Below are positions 1 to 8,045 of a stretch of 64,000 nucleotides of DNA, piece by piece. This stretch comes from Solirubrobacterales bacterium (lineage in GTDB: Bacteria > Actinomycetota > Thermoleophilia > Solirubrobacterales > Solirubrobacteraceae): NCBI GenBank assembly GCA_027315115.1, contig DAHUYQ010000006.1, positions 1-64,000 on the forward strand, in the 5' to 3' direction. The position numbers were made by a program, and so were the translations under genes. The notes beneath the pieces were generated by a model that worked only from the letters and a program-made list of their open reading frames with translations, was not told the DNA's origin and did not search any database. Numbering within the stretch: the first letter of the stretch is position 1; each line of letters opens with the position of its first letter.

Positions 1-168
1 GGCGGTGACCTCCCACGAGAGTTGACACCCCGTGGGTTCGAGGAAGCCGCCGGTGCCCCTCCCCGCTACCTCACCGCCACACAGCCCTCGACGCCACCGC
101 CCGATCTCCTGCAAATCCGGCGAAAAGCCCGAAACTTGAGACCTCCTGCGAAGACGAAGAAGAAGTGA
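1..168 (+). CDS. Possible 3' end of an upstream gene (left-truncated)
   Basis: This frame is open from the first base to a TGA at 166-168 and would encode a Pro-rich tail ending in a Lys-rich stretch (PPAKTKKK). Its stop would overlap the next gene's GTG at 165 as GTGA, the junction style seen repeatedly in this window. The competing possibility is that the downstream gene's own frame, open from position 9, is coding here. No start codon or domain is visible, so the identity is unknown. Confidence 0.3.
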   Translation, partial: GGDLPRELTPRGFEEAAGAPPRYLTATQPSTPPPDLLQIRRKARNLRPPAKTKKK

Positions 169-2402
169 GCGTTCCCGTCGGCGAATTCGGCGCTGCAGGC
201 TCCGCCTCGGTGAAGGGCGAGATTGGCATGTCGATGAAGCTGCACGGCTTCGCCTCGGGCTCGGTGGGCGTCACCTATCCCGTCACCGCCCACTACACGA
301 TCCCCAAGCCCTACACCTTCGCGGCGGGCGACACCGTCTCGATAGGCACCTCGGAGACAGTCGACGCGGGCGCCGCGCTGCGCACGAGCTTCCCGACGCT
401 CAGCAGCGCAGAGCTCGACGGCATCTTCGGCTTCCACGCCGACGCGAGCTTCAACCTCTGCTTCTTCTCCTGTACGGGCGAACAGAGCCTGTTCGACTTC
501 AGCCTGCCGGAAGGCTACGACGGCAGCAACCCCTACAGCGGCAAGATCCTCGAAGTCGCCAACCCGGGGACGGTCTGCTTCGACGCGATCGTGAACTTCG
601 TCGCCGGGTTCGGGCACGCGCCGGAAGCGTATGACCGCTGCCACAACTCCGAAACGGGAGTCAACAGCGGCTACATCGCGCTCCCGAACGTGACGACGAG
701 CTCCAGTCTGCAGCCGGACGGCTCGTTGCGCGCCGAAGGCGAAGACCCCTACGCGGTGGTGCCGATCAGCGCCGTCACCTGGGCGTCGCGACTGATGCCT
801 GGCGAGAAACCGCCGCCGCTGAACTTCGGGCCCGCCAAAGTCCCGGGCACCTCGATCACGCTCGGCTGGAACACGATCCAGCTCATCTTCACCGACATCG
901 AGAAGATGCGCCAGACCTTCACGTTCAAGCCGCAGGTGGACACGACGCTCTCATGGGGGCGCAGCCTCTCCTACACCGTGCTCGGCCCGCACGGGGAGCT
1001 CGTCGGCCAAGGCCCCGGCACGGGCGCGACGTTCCCGCTCGGCGACACGCTGAGACTGAGCACGCCTGCGGATCTGAGCGGGTCGCTCGCGGTGACTCCG
1101 AAGCTCTCCATGAGCAAGGCCAGCTTCTCCAACGAAACCAAGAACCTCAACATCGGCGAAGGGGAAGCGAGCGCCCTCGGCCTCACTCTCGACACTCCGT
1201 CGGCTGAATCCGAAGCGTTCGGCCACAAATTCACCGCATGGCCGGGGACCGAACTGAACCTTGGCCCCCTCTTCAAGCAATCGTTCCCGCTCGCGACCAC
1301 ATCGAACACGATCGCCGACGGCGACTGGACGCTGCAGGGATTCAACGAACCGACGCTCGCGGATCTGACCCTCACGCCAGACCCGCCGCCAGTGCCGGCC
1401 CCGCTGACCGTGCATCCGGTCGAGGGCCTGCCCTTCACCGGCACGATCGCCAGGTTCACGGACCCCGAGCCGAGCAGCGACGCCTCCGACTACGCGGTCA
1501 CGATCAAGTGGGGAGACGGCGAAGAAGAAGCAGGTGCGCTCACCGAAGTCGAAAGCGGGCCGGAGGGCGCCGTGTTCGCGGCCAGCGCCTCCCATGTCTA
1601 CAGGGAGGAGGGCGAATACGCGCTCGACGTGAGCATCCAGGACCGCGACACGCCGAGCCTGGTCGTGGTCGACCATTCCAAGGCGCTCGTCTCCGACGCT
1701 CCGCTGCACGCCACCGCGCACACCGACACCAGCACCACGGGCGGCACGTCCGCGCTTCTTTGGCCGCAGCCGCCGAGCAGCCAGACGCTCGCGAGCTTCA
1801 CCGACGAAGACCCCGGCGGAACGATCTCCGACTACAGCGCCACGATCGAATGGGGCGACGGGCAGAGCTCGGCCGGCGCGATCGCCGAAACCGCGTCGGG
1901 CAGCCATCTCTGGACGGTGAGCGGCACGCACAGCTACTCGCCGCAGGATCTCGGTCCGCACACCGTGACGGTCACGATCGCCGACGAAGGGGGCGCGAAG
2001 ACGACGGTCACGCTGGATGCGATCGCCTACGAATTCGCCGCCGGCGGCGACTTCGCGATCGCGCCCGCGGGCATCGGCGCGCAGGTGTCCTTCTGGGGCG
2101 CCCGCTGGTCGGCGGCCAACGCGCTGATCTCGGCGCCTGCCTCCTTCAAGGGCTGGGCGAACGTCGCCCCGACGCCGCCAAGCTGCGAAGGCGTGTGGAG
2201 CGCCTCGCCCGGGAACAGCTCATCGCCGCCGGCGAGCGTGCCGAGCTACATGGCGGTGATCGAGACGAGTCCGGTCTCCAAGCACGGCTCCGAGATCTCC
2301 GGCGCCGCCGAAGGCATCGCGGTCATCCACACCGCAGGCGGATATGGCCCCAACCCAGGCCACTCGGGCAGCGGCGAAGTGATCGCGCAGGGGTGCCCCT
2401 GA
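165..2402 (+). CDS. PKD-domain surface protein (possibly N-terminally incomplete)
   Basis: The 745-residue product is Gly/Ser/Thr/Pro-rich and beta-rich. Two PKD-type Ig-like repeats are visible at about residues 421-510 and 540-625, each with an F-T-D start and a K/E-W-G-D-G core. PKD repeats are typical of cell-surface proteins. No signal peptide follows the GTG at 165, and the frame stays open upstream to position 9 without a start codon, so the true N terminus may lie outside the window or be frameshifted. The gene favours GAA over GAG for Glu, unlike the metabolic genes nearby. No catalytic domain was recognised. Confidence 0.6.
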   Translation: MSVPVGEFGAAGSASVKGEIGMSMKLHGFASGSVGVTYPVTAHYTIPKPYTFAAGDTVSIGTSETVDAGAALRTSFPTLSSAELDGIFGFHADASFNLCFFSCTGEQSLFDFSLPEGYDGSNPYSGKILEVANPGTVCFDAIVNFVAGFGHAPEAYDRCHNSETGVNSGYIALPNVTTSSSLQPDGSLRAEGEDPYAVVPISAVTWASRLMPGEKPPPLNFGPAKVPGTSITLGWNTIQLIFTDIEKMRQTFTFKPQVDTTLSWGRSLSYTVLGPHGELVGQGPGTGATFPLGDTLRLSTPADLSGSLAVTPKLSMSKASFSNETKNLNIGEGEASALGLTLDTPSAESEAFGHKFTAWPGTELNLGPLFKQSFPLATTSNTIADGDWTLQGFNEPTLADLTLTPDPPPVPAPLTVHPVEGLPFTGTIARFTDPEPSSDASDYAVTIKWGDGEEEAGALTEVESGPEGAVFAASASHVYREEGEYALDVSIQDRDTPSLVVVDHSKALVSDAPLHATAHTDTSTTGGTSALLWPQPPSSQTLASFTDEDPGGTISDYSATIEWGDGQSSAGAIAETASGSHLWTVSGTHSYSPQDLGPHTVTVTIADEGGAKTTVTLDAIAYEFAAGGDFAIAPAGIGAQVSFWGARWSAANALISAPASFKGWANVAPTPPSCEGVWSASPGNSSSPPASVPSYMAVIETSPVSKHGSEISGAAEGIAVIHTAGGYGPNPGHSGSGEVIAQGCP

Positions 2403-2486
2403 TCGCACGCTGAGCAGGGGCGGCGCCGGGCCGGGCTGTGTGACCCCGGCAGCGCCGGCCGGGGGGGCTGCCCCTCTGCCCGCTCG

Positions 2487-3584
2487 CTAGGCGGCCACCG
2501 TGGCCGCCGAACGGGCGTCCCACGCCTCGATCGCCTCCACGCAGCGCTCCGCGGCTTTGCCGTCGCCGTAGAGCGGTGGGCGCTCGCCCGCAGGCGGCGC
2601 GGCGTCGAGCGCCGCGAGCGCTGCCTGGGCGTCAAGGTCCACGAGCGTGTTCCAGCCGCTGCGCACCGTCTCCACCCACTCGGTGTTGGGCCGCAGCGTG
2701 ATGCACGGCACGCCCGCCAGGTATGCCTCCTTCTGGACGCCGCCGGAGTCGGTCAGCACGGCTCGCGAGTGGCAGAGCAGCGTCGTGAACTCGGCGTAGC
2801 CGAGCGGCTCGGTGAGCGTCACGTGCGGGTCGGCGGCGAGCCGGTCATCCAGGCCGGTCTCCCTGAGCCGTGCCCGTGTGCGGGGATGCACCGGGAAGAG
2901 CACGGGCAGCGGCATCGCCTCGATCAGCTCGACCAGCTCCTCCAGGCGTTGCGGGACGTCGACGTTGCCCGCCCTGTGCGCGCTGGCCAGCAGGTAGGAG
3001 CCGGGCTGCACGCCGTAGCGCTCCGGCAGCGAGCGGTCGGCCCGCGCCGCGGGCTGCCAGCGCAAGGCGACGTCGACCATCACGTCGCCCACGACCACCG
3101 CGGAGCCGTGCGCCGACTCTGCCGCCAGGTTCTGGGCCGCCGTCTGGGAGGAGCAGAGCAGCAGGCTGCTGAGGTGATCGGTGAGCACGCGGTTGGTCTC
3201 CTCCGGCATGCTCCTGTCGAAGGAGCGCATGCCCGCCTCGACGTGGATCACCGGCACGCCCGCCTGCGCCGCCGCCAGGCCGCCCGCCAGCGTCGAGTTG
3301 GTATCGCCGTAGACGAGCACCGCCCGCGGATCGGTCTCGGCCAGGATCGGCTCCAGCGCGGCGAGCATCCGCGCCGTCTGCGAGGTGTTGCTGCCGCCCG
3401 CGATCTCCAGCCGCCGCTCGGGCTCGGCCAGGCCGAGCTGTGCGAAGAAGATCCGCGAAAGGTTGTCGTCGTGGTGCTGGCCGGTGTGCAGCAGCACCTC
3501 CTCGTGGCGCCGGCGCAGCACGCCCGAGACGGCGGCCGCCTTGATGAACTGCGGCCGGTTGCCTACGATCGTGAGGATTCTCAT
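2487..3584 (-). CDS. wecB: UDP-N-acetylglucosamine 2-epimerase
   Basis: The 365-aa product interconverts UDP-GlcNAc and UDP-ManNAc for cell-surface polysaccharide or teichoic-type polymers. The N terminus has the GT-B-like IVGNRPQFIKAA motif. Family motifs follow in order: GDTNSTLAGG, HVEAGMRSF, SAHRAGNVD and TDSGGVQKEA. Length matches the family. The start is the ATG whose last two bases overlap the VapC stop (ATGA), so translation is probably coupled to the toxin gene upstream. No other polysaccharide gene is adjacent, so its polymer is unknown. Confidence 0.9.
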   Translation of the reverse strand: MRILTIVGNRPQFIKAAAVSGVLRRRHEEVLLHTGQHHDDNLSRIFFAQLGLAEPERRLEIAGGSNTSQTARMLAALEPILAETDPRAVLVYGDTNSTLAGGLAAAQAGVPVIHVEAGMRSFDRSMPEETNRVLTDHLSSLLLCSSQTAAQNLAAESAHGSAVVVGDVMVDVALRWQPAARADRSLPERYGVQPGSYLLASAHRAGNVDVPQRLEELVELIEAMPLPVLFPVHPRTRARLRETGLDDRLAADPHVTLTEPLGYAEFTTLLCHSRAVLTDSGGVQKEAYLAGVPCITLRPNTEWVETVRSGWNTLVDLDAQAALAALDAAPPAGERPPLYGDGKAAERCVEAIEAWDARSAATVAA

Positions 3585-4003
3585 GACTGTGAGCCCGGGT
3601 CGAACGGGTTCTGGACGCGAACGCCCGCATAGTCCTGGCCGTCGCTGAGGTCCTCGGAGAGAACGACATCGCATCCGAGGGCGCGGGCTGCCTCCAGAAT
3701 CGCCGCGTCCCAGTAGGAGATGCCGAATCGCTGCCTGGTGTTCAGCGCTGCGTGCACGATGGCGAGCGTCGTCTCCTGGACAGGAAAGCGCTCAAAAGAC
3801 TCGATCAGCTCAGCGGCCTGCTCGTGGGTGATGCGATTGCTGCGGCTGTCCCGAGTCGCTTGCGCGTAGAACTCCTGCAGCACCTGAACCGAAAGCCCAA
3901 GATCTCGTTCCGCCAGGATGTCGCGGGCAGCGGCTGCCTTCTCCTGCTCGGCTGCGTCTCGCGAGATCGCGTAGAGCAGGACGTTGGTGTCAACGAAGCG
4001 CAC
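3581..4003 (-). CDS. vapC: PIN-domain toxin, VapC family
   Basis: This 140-aa PIN-domain protein begins MRFVDTNVLLYA, with the first catalytic Asp at residue 5. Later acidic residues lie in VLQEFYAQ, SYWDAAILEA and LSEDL, the spacing of a PIN active site. VapC toxins are Mg-dependent RNases acting on tRNA or rRNA. I chose the GTG at 4001-4003 because a GAGG lies 9 nt upstream and it gives the standard VapC N terminus; an ATG at 4018 is the alternative. It overlaps the antitoxin gene upstream and the wecB start downstream. Confidence 0.8.
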   Translation of the reverse strand: MRFVDTNVLLYAISRDAAEQEKAAAARDILAERDLGLSVQVLQEFYAQATRDSRSNRITHEQAAELIESFERFPVQETTLAIVHAALNTRQRFGISYWDAAILEAARALGCDVVLSEDLSDGQDYAGVRVQNPFDPGSQS

Positions 4004-4229
4004 GCTTATGGACCTCATCCCGAGGGAGGCGGTCACGGGCGCTGAAGCTGCCTATCTGAGCGATGACTCGCGCCTGCTGAGCCTCGCGCTTGCGGAACTC
4101 GCTCTCCGCGCCGGACAGCGAACCCAGGTATTCGGCTACGAGTGCGCTGACCGAGCTGCCGCGCTCGGCAGCGCGAATGCGAGCCGCTCTATAGACATCG
4201 TCGGGAACGGAAACAGTGATGTTGGCCAC
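3990..4229 (-). CDS. vapB: Ribbon-helix-helix antitoxin, VapB type
   Basis: The 79-aa product starts with the beta-strand and helix of a CopG/Arc fold (ITVSVPDDVYRAARIRAAER followed by GSSVSALVAEYL). It has a charged C-terminal tail of the kind that neutralises the toxin. It precedes and overlaps vapC, the normal antitoxin-first order. A palindrome overlapping its GTG start (4228-4242) is a good candidate for autoregulatory binding. Confidence 0.8.
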   Translation of the reverse strand: MANITVSVPDDVYRAARIRAAERGSSVSALVAEYLGSLSGAESEFRKREAQQARVIAQIGSFSARDRLPRDEVHKRALR

Positions 4230-4243
4230 TGTGATTCACAGTA
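4228..4243 (-). promoter_or_regulatory. vapB promoter -10 and palindromic operator
   Basis: ACTGTGA-T-TCACAGT is a perfect 7-bp inverted repeat at 4228-4242, covering the start codon. On the minus strand TACTGT (4243-4238) sits 8 nt before the GTG, in the position of a -10 box for a leaderless transcript. A VapBC complex bound here would block its own promoter. The operator role is inferred. Confidence 0.5.
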
Positions 4244-4265
4244 GCACGGGATCACGGCCAGAGAC

Positions 4266-5168
4266 TCAGGCCGCCGAGGCCACGACCGAGGTCGACCAGT
4301 CGATCACCGAGGTCGGCTTGACCACGTGGCGGCTGAGGCCGAGGTCCTTGGGGTCCAGGCCGAGGGCGAGGCCGACGAGCTGGGGCAGGTGCAGGACCGG
4401 CATCTCCAGTTTGCGAGCCACGACTTTGGCCGCCAGCGGCTGCTGGAGGTCGAGGTTGAGGTGGCACAGCGGGCAGGGCGTGACCAGGCAGTCGGCTTCC
4501 GCGTCCATCGCGTCGCCGAGGTGCGTGCCGGCCTGCTTCAGCGAGGCGTCCTTGTTCATCGTGATGATCGGGAAGCCGCAGCACTTGCGCATGCCCGCGT
4601 ACTCGATCACCGTTCCGCCGAGCGCCTCGATCAGCCGCTCCATGTAGTGGTCGCGCGGGTGCTCGTCGTCGATGCCCAGGCGGTTGCGCGGACGCACGAT
4701 GTAGCAGCCGTAGAAGGGGCCGACCTTGAGGTTGGTCAGCGGCCGCCTGACCTTGCTCGCAAGCGTGTCGAGGCCGATCTCCTCCACCAGTAGCCACAGG
4801 AAGTTCTTGTTGGTGAGGCCCTTCTCGTAGGTCAGGCCGTCGGAGGAGAGCGTCTCGTTGACGTGCGCGCGGTACTGCGCGTTGGCGTCGAGGCGTTCCT
4901 GGCACTCGGTCTGCGCGCCCTGGCAGGTGGAGCAGATGTTCATCATCAGCTCTGCGCCCTCCACCTGCTGGGCCAGCGCGAAGGTGCGCGCGTTCAGCGT
5001 GTCGGCGAGCTCCTGGTTGTGCTCGGCGATCACGCCGGCGCCGCAGCAGTTGCCGCGGTCGAGCTCCACCAGCTCGATGTCCAGCAGAGGGGCGACCTTC
5101 GCCATCGAGCCGTGCAGCTCGGGAGTGAATCCCCGGCTCACGCAGCCGGGCCAGTATGCGACCTTCAT
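4266..5168 (-). CDS. Succinate dehydrogenase/fumarate reductase CCG-domain subunit (SdhE/HdrB-like)
   Basis: The 300-aa protein carries two complete CCG motifs: C9, C41-C42, C79-x2-C82 and C155, C196-C197, C232-x2-C235. CCG domains bind unusual Fe-S clusters in HdrB and in the SdhE subunit of type-E succinate:quinone oxidoreductases, where they replace the haem b membrane anchor. It is the last gene of an sdhA-sdhB operon, its ATG overlapping the sdhB stop. It probably passes electrons from SdhB to quinone at the membrane face. This SdhE is unrelated to the small flavinylation factor of the same name. Confidence 0.8.
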   Translation of the reverse strand: MKVAYWPGCVSRGFTPELHGSMAKVAPLLDIELVELDRGNCCGAGVIAEHNQELADTLNARTFALAQQVEGAELMMNICSTCQGAQTECQERLDANAQYRAHVNETLSSDGLTYEKGLTNKNFLWLLVEEIGLDTLASKVRRPLTNLKVGPFYGCYIVRPRNRLGIDDEHPRDHYMERLIEALGGTVIEYAGMRKCCGFPIITMNKDASLKQAGTHLGDAMDAEADCLVTPCPLCHLNLDLQQPLAAKVVARKLEMPVLHLPQLVGLALGLDPKDLGLSRHVVKPTSVIDWSTSVVASAA

Positions 5169-6256
5169 TCGTCCTCTCCCACGATGTAGAGGTTGAGCTC
5201 GTAGCGTTGCGGCTTGCCCTCGACCCGCTCGTAGATGCGCTTGACCGAGTCGAGGTCGCGCTTTGCGATCTTGTGGCCGAAGATCGCCTTCGTCGGGCTG
5301 ACCTTGCCTTTGACCACCGCCTTGACGATCGCGGGCAGCGAGGACAGGAGCTCCTTGCCGGCCGCCGGATGGAACTTCCCGAACCAGGAGTCGCCGCCGT
5401 AGGAGCGCGGCAGCAGCTCCGCCTCGTGCAGCAGCCCGTAGTCGCGAATCAGCGTCGTGAACGCCTCCTCGTGGCGGTGCCCGTTGTTGACGTCCACGAT
5501 CTGCTCGTCAGAGCCGGCGATCCGGCGCAGGCGCATGATCTGGCCCATAGGGTTGACGTCCTTGGGGCAGGCCTCCACGCACTTGAAGCAGTGCGTGCAG
5601 TCGTAGATCCCCTGCGGGTCCTGGGAAAGGTCGTTGAGGCGGACGTGCCGGGCGTCGTCGCGCGGGTCGCCGACGAAGCGGTAGGCCTTGGCCAGCGCCG
5701 CCGGGCCGATGAAGCCCGGGTCGACCTCCATCGCAAGGCAGTCCGAGACGCAGGCGCCGCACTGGATGCAGGCCATCGTCTGGGTGACGTCGACCATGCT
5801 CTCGCGGTCGACGATGTACTCGCGCTCTGGGACCGGCTGCTTGGCGATCAGCCACGGCGTGACACGGCGAACCTTCTTCCAGTGCACCGCGTCCATGTCC
5901 ACGATCAGGTCCTTGATCACCGGCATGTTGCCCATCGGCTCGATCTCGATCACGCCGTCCTTGGCGCTCTTGATCGCCTCGTCCAGGTGCGTGTGGCAGG
6001 CCAGCGCGGGCTCGCCGTTGATGCGCACGCCGCAGGAGCCGCAGATCGCCTGGCGGCAGGAGCAGCGGATGCCGATCGAGCCGTCGAAGCGGTTCTTTGC
6101 CTGCAGGATGCCCTCGAGCACCGAGCGGTGCCCCTCGAGCTCGATCTCGTGCTCGTCCCAGTAGGCGGCCTGACCAGACTCCGGGTCGTAGCGGCGCACG
6201 CGCAGCTTGAATGCCTGCGGGACGCTGCTGCGGGGCGCGGTGGTGGTGCTCGACAT
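5165..6256 (-). CDS. sdhB: Succinate dehydrogenase/fumarate reductase iron-sulfur subunit
   Basis: The 363-aa protein has the plant-ferredoxin [2Fe-2S] motif C67-x4-C72-x2-C75-x11-C87, followed by two bacterial-type cluster motifs, CIQCGACVSDC and CTHCFKCVEACP. These form the electron wire from flavin to the third subunit. It is about 110-130 residues longer than classical SdhB because of a C-terminal extension, plausible as a docking surface for the CCG subunit. Its ATG shares one base with the sdhA stop (TGATG). Confidence 0.9.
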   Translation of the reverse strand: MSSTTTAPRSSVPQAFKLRVRRYDPESGQAAYWDEHEIELEGHRSVLEGILQAKNRFDGSIGIRCSCRQAICGSCGVRINGEPALACHTHLDEAIKSAKDGVIEIEPMGNMPVIKDLIVDMDAVHWKKVRRVTPWLIAKQPVPEREYIVDRESMVDVTQTMACIQCGACVSDCLAMEVDPGFIGPAALAKAYRFVGDPRDDARHVRLNDLSQDPQGIYDCTHCFKCVEACPKDVNPMGQIMRLRRIAGSDEQIVDVNNGHRHEEAFTTLIRDYGLLHEAELLPRSYGGDSWFGKFHPAAGKELLSSLPAIVKAVVKGKVSPTKAIFGHKIAKRDLDSVKRIYERVEGKPQRYELNLYIVGEDE

Positions 6257-7950
6257 CAGTATTTCCTCTCTTCGGGCTCCCACTGCGTGATGTTCACCGG
6301 CGAGTAGGACACCTTCGGCCCGTCCGCCGTGGCGGTGATGTTGATGTGCTTGAGCCAGTTCTCGTCGTCGCGCTCCGCGTAGTCGGTCCTGAACTGCGCG
6401 CCGCGCGACTCCTTGCGCTCGATCGCCCCGAGCACGATCGCCTCGGCGCAGTCGAGCATGTAGGAGAGCTCCAGCGCGCCGAGCACGTCCTGGTTGAAGA
6501 CGGTGCCGCGATCGTCGATCCAGGCGCTGCCCGCCTCCTCCTTCAGACGCGCGACGGTCTCGCGGGCGCTCTGCAGGCCCTGCTCGTCGCGGAAGACCGC
6601 GGCGTAGCGGTTCATCGTCTCGCCGAGCTCGTCCTTGATCTCCGAGACGCGCCGGCCGCCCTTCTCGCGGCGCACGATCGCGTCGATGCCGGCTTCGTCG
6701 GCCTGCACGCGCGAGACGGTGTTCAGCGCCGGCATCGGCATCGACGCGCTGCGCGCGGCGGCGTGTTCGCCGGCGCGGCGGCCGAAGATCAGCGTGTCCA
6801 GCAGCGAGTTGGCGCCCAGGCGGTTGCCGCCGTGGACCGAGACGCAGGCGACCTCGCCGGCCGCGTAGAGCCCGTCGATCGGCGTGCGGCCGTCGATGTC
6901 GGTCTTCACGCCGCCCATGATGTAGTGCTGGCCCGGCCGGATCATGATCGGTTCGCGCGTGATGTCCACGCCGGCGAAGTCGCGGCCGAGGTTGACGATC
7001 TCGCGCAGCGCCTCCAGCGTGCGCTTGCGCGGCACGACCGTGACGTCGAGGTAGATGCCGGCTTTGTTGGGGCCGACGCCGCGGCCCTCGTTGATCTCGA
7101 TCTGCTCGGCGCGGGAGACCACGTCGCGGGATGCGAGCTCCATCTTGTTGGGCGCCGACTTCTCCATGAAGCGTTCGCCGTTCGCGTTGAGCAGGTGCGC
7201 GCCCTCGCCGCGGGCGCCCTCGGTGATCAGGATGCCACTCTCCACCAGGCAGGTGGGGTGGTACTGGACCATCTCCATGTCCATCAGCGGCGCGCCCGCG
7301 CGGTAGGCCAGCGCGATTCCGTCGCCGGTGACGATCAGCCCGTTGGTCGTGGGCTTGTAGGCCTGGCCGGCCCCGCCGCAGGCCAGGATCACGTTCTTGG
7401 CCAGGAAGGACTCCATCCGCCCGCTGCGCACGTCGCGGGCGATCACGCCGACGCAGCGTCCGGCGTCGTCGATCAGCAGCGAGGTGGTGAACCACTCCTC
7501 ATAGCGCTCCACCTGCTCGTGGTGCTTCATCAACTGCTCGTAGAGCACGTGCAGCAGCGCCTGGCCGGTGATGTCGGCGACGTAGGCGGTGCGCTTCATC
7601 GAGGCGCCGCCGAAGGCGCGCAGGTCCATCTCGCCCTTCTCGTTGCGGTGGAAGGTGACACCCATGTGCTCCAGGTGCATGACCTCGCCCGGCGCCTCGC
7701 TGCACATCACTTCGATCGCGTCCTGGTCTCCGAGGAAGTCGGAGCCCTTGACGGTGTCGAAGGCGTGCGAGCGCCAGTCGTCGTCGAGGCTGATCGCGGC
7801 GTTGATGCCGCCGGCTGCGGCGACCGAGTGCGAGCGGACCGGATGGACCTTGCTCATGATCGCCACCGAGGCGCCCGCCTGCGCCGCGGCGAGGGCGGCG
7901 CGCTGGCCGGCGAGGCCGGCGCCGATGATGAGGACGTCGTGCTCTGGCAT
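6256..7950 (-). CDS. sdhA: Succinate dehydrogenase/fumarate reductase flavoprotein subunit
   Basis: The 564-aa flavoprotein interconverts succinate and fumarate. Visible motifs are the N-terminal FAD fold (VLIIGAGLAGQRAALAAA), the flavinylation His region (SHSVAAAGGINA), the active-site block (MVQYHPTCLVESGILITEGA), a second FAD-binding segment (DGLYAAGEVA) and a substrate-site stretch (HGGNRLGANSLL). It is first in the operon with sdhB and the CCG subunit. Direction in vivo cannot be decided from sequence. A TATAGA hexamer lies 9 nt upstream of the ATG. Confidence 0.92.
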   Translation of the reverse strand: MPEHDVLIIGAGLAGQRAALAAAQAGASVAIMSKVHPVRSHSVAAAGGINAAISLDDDWRSHAFDTVKGSDFLGDQDAIEVMCSEAPGEVMHLEHMGVTFHRNEKGEMDLRAFGGASMKRTAYVADITGQALLHVLYEQLMKHHEQVERYEEWFTTSLLIDDAGRCVGVIARDVRSGRMESFLAKNVILACGGAGQAYKPTTNGLIVTGDGIALAYRAGAPLMDMEMVQYHPTCLVESGILITEGARGEGAHLLNANGERFMEKSAPNKMELASRDVVSRAEQIEINEGRGVGPNKAGIYLDVTVVPRKRTLEALREIVNLGRDFAGVDITREPIMIRPGQHYIMGGVKTDIDGRTPIDGLYAAGEVACVSVHGGNRLGANSLLDTLIFGRRAGEHAAARSASMPMPALNTVSRVQADEAGIDAIVRREKGGRRVSEIKDELGETMNRYAAVFRDEQGLQSARETVARLKEEAGSAWIDDRGTVFNQDVLGALELSYMLDCAEAIVLGAIERKESRGAQFRTDYAERDDENWLKHINITATADGPKVSYSPVNITQWEPEERKY

Positions 7951-7959
7951 GGCCGGGAC

Positions 7960-7965
7960 TCTATA
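7960..7965 (-). promoter_or_regulatory. Putative -10 box of the sdh operon
   Basis: TATAGA on the minus strand ends 9 nt before the sdhA ATG, predicting a transcript that begins within a few bases of the start codon. No clear -35 was seen. Confidence 0.4.
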
Positions 7966-8045
7966 GCTCCGCCCTGGATGGCTGCGTAGCGGGGCGTCTG
8001 CCGGTGTCCAGGGGCCCAGGCCTGTGGCGGCGGCCCGCCGCTTAT

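Noticed and set aside
1238-2413. A 391-codon Arg-rich plus-strand frame
   Set aside because: Out-of-frame shadow of the PKD protein; Arg/Ala-rich with no motif.
6211-7989. A 592-codon plus-strand open frame
   Set aside because: It is antisense to sdhA and sdhB; GC-rich codon structure keeps the opposite strand free of stops.
8020-8045. Terminator after the mannosyltransferase
   Set aside because: A GCGGCGG-G-CCGCCGC palindrome exists but the loop is one base and there is no T tract.
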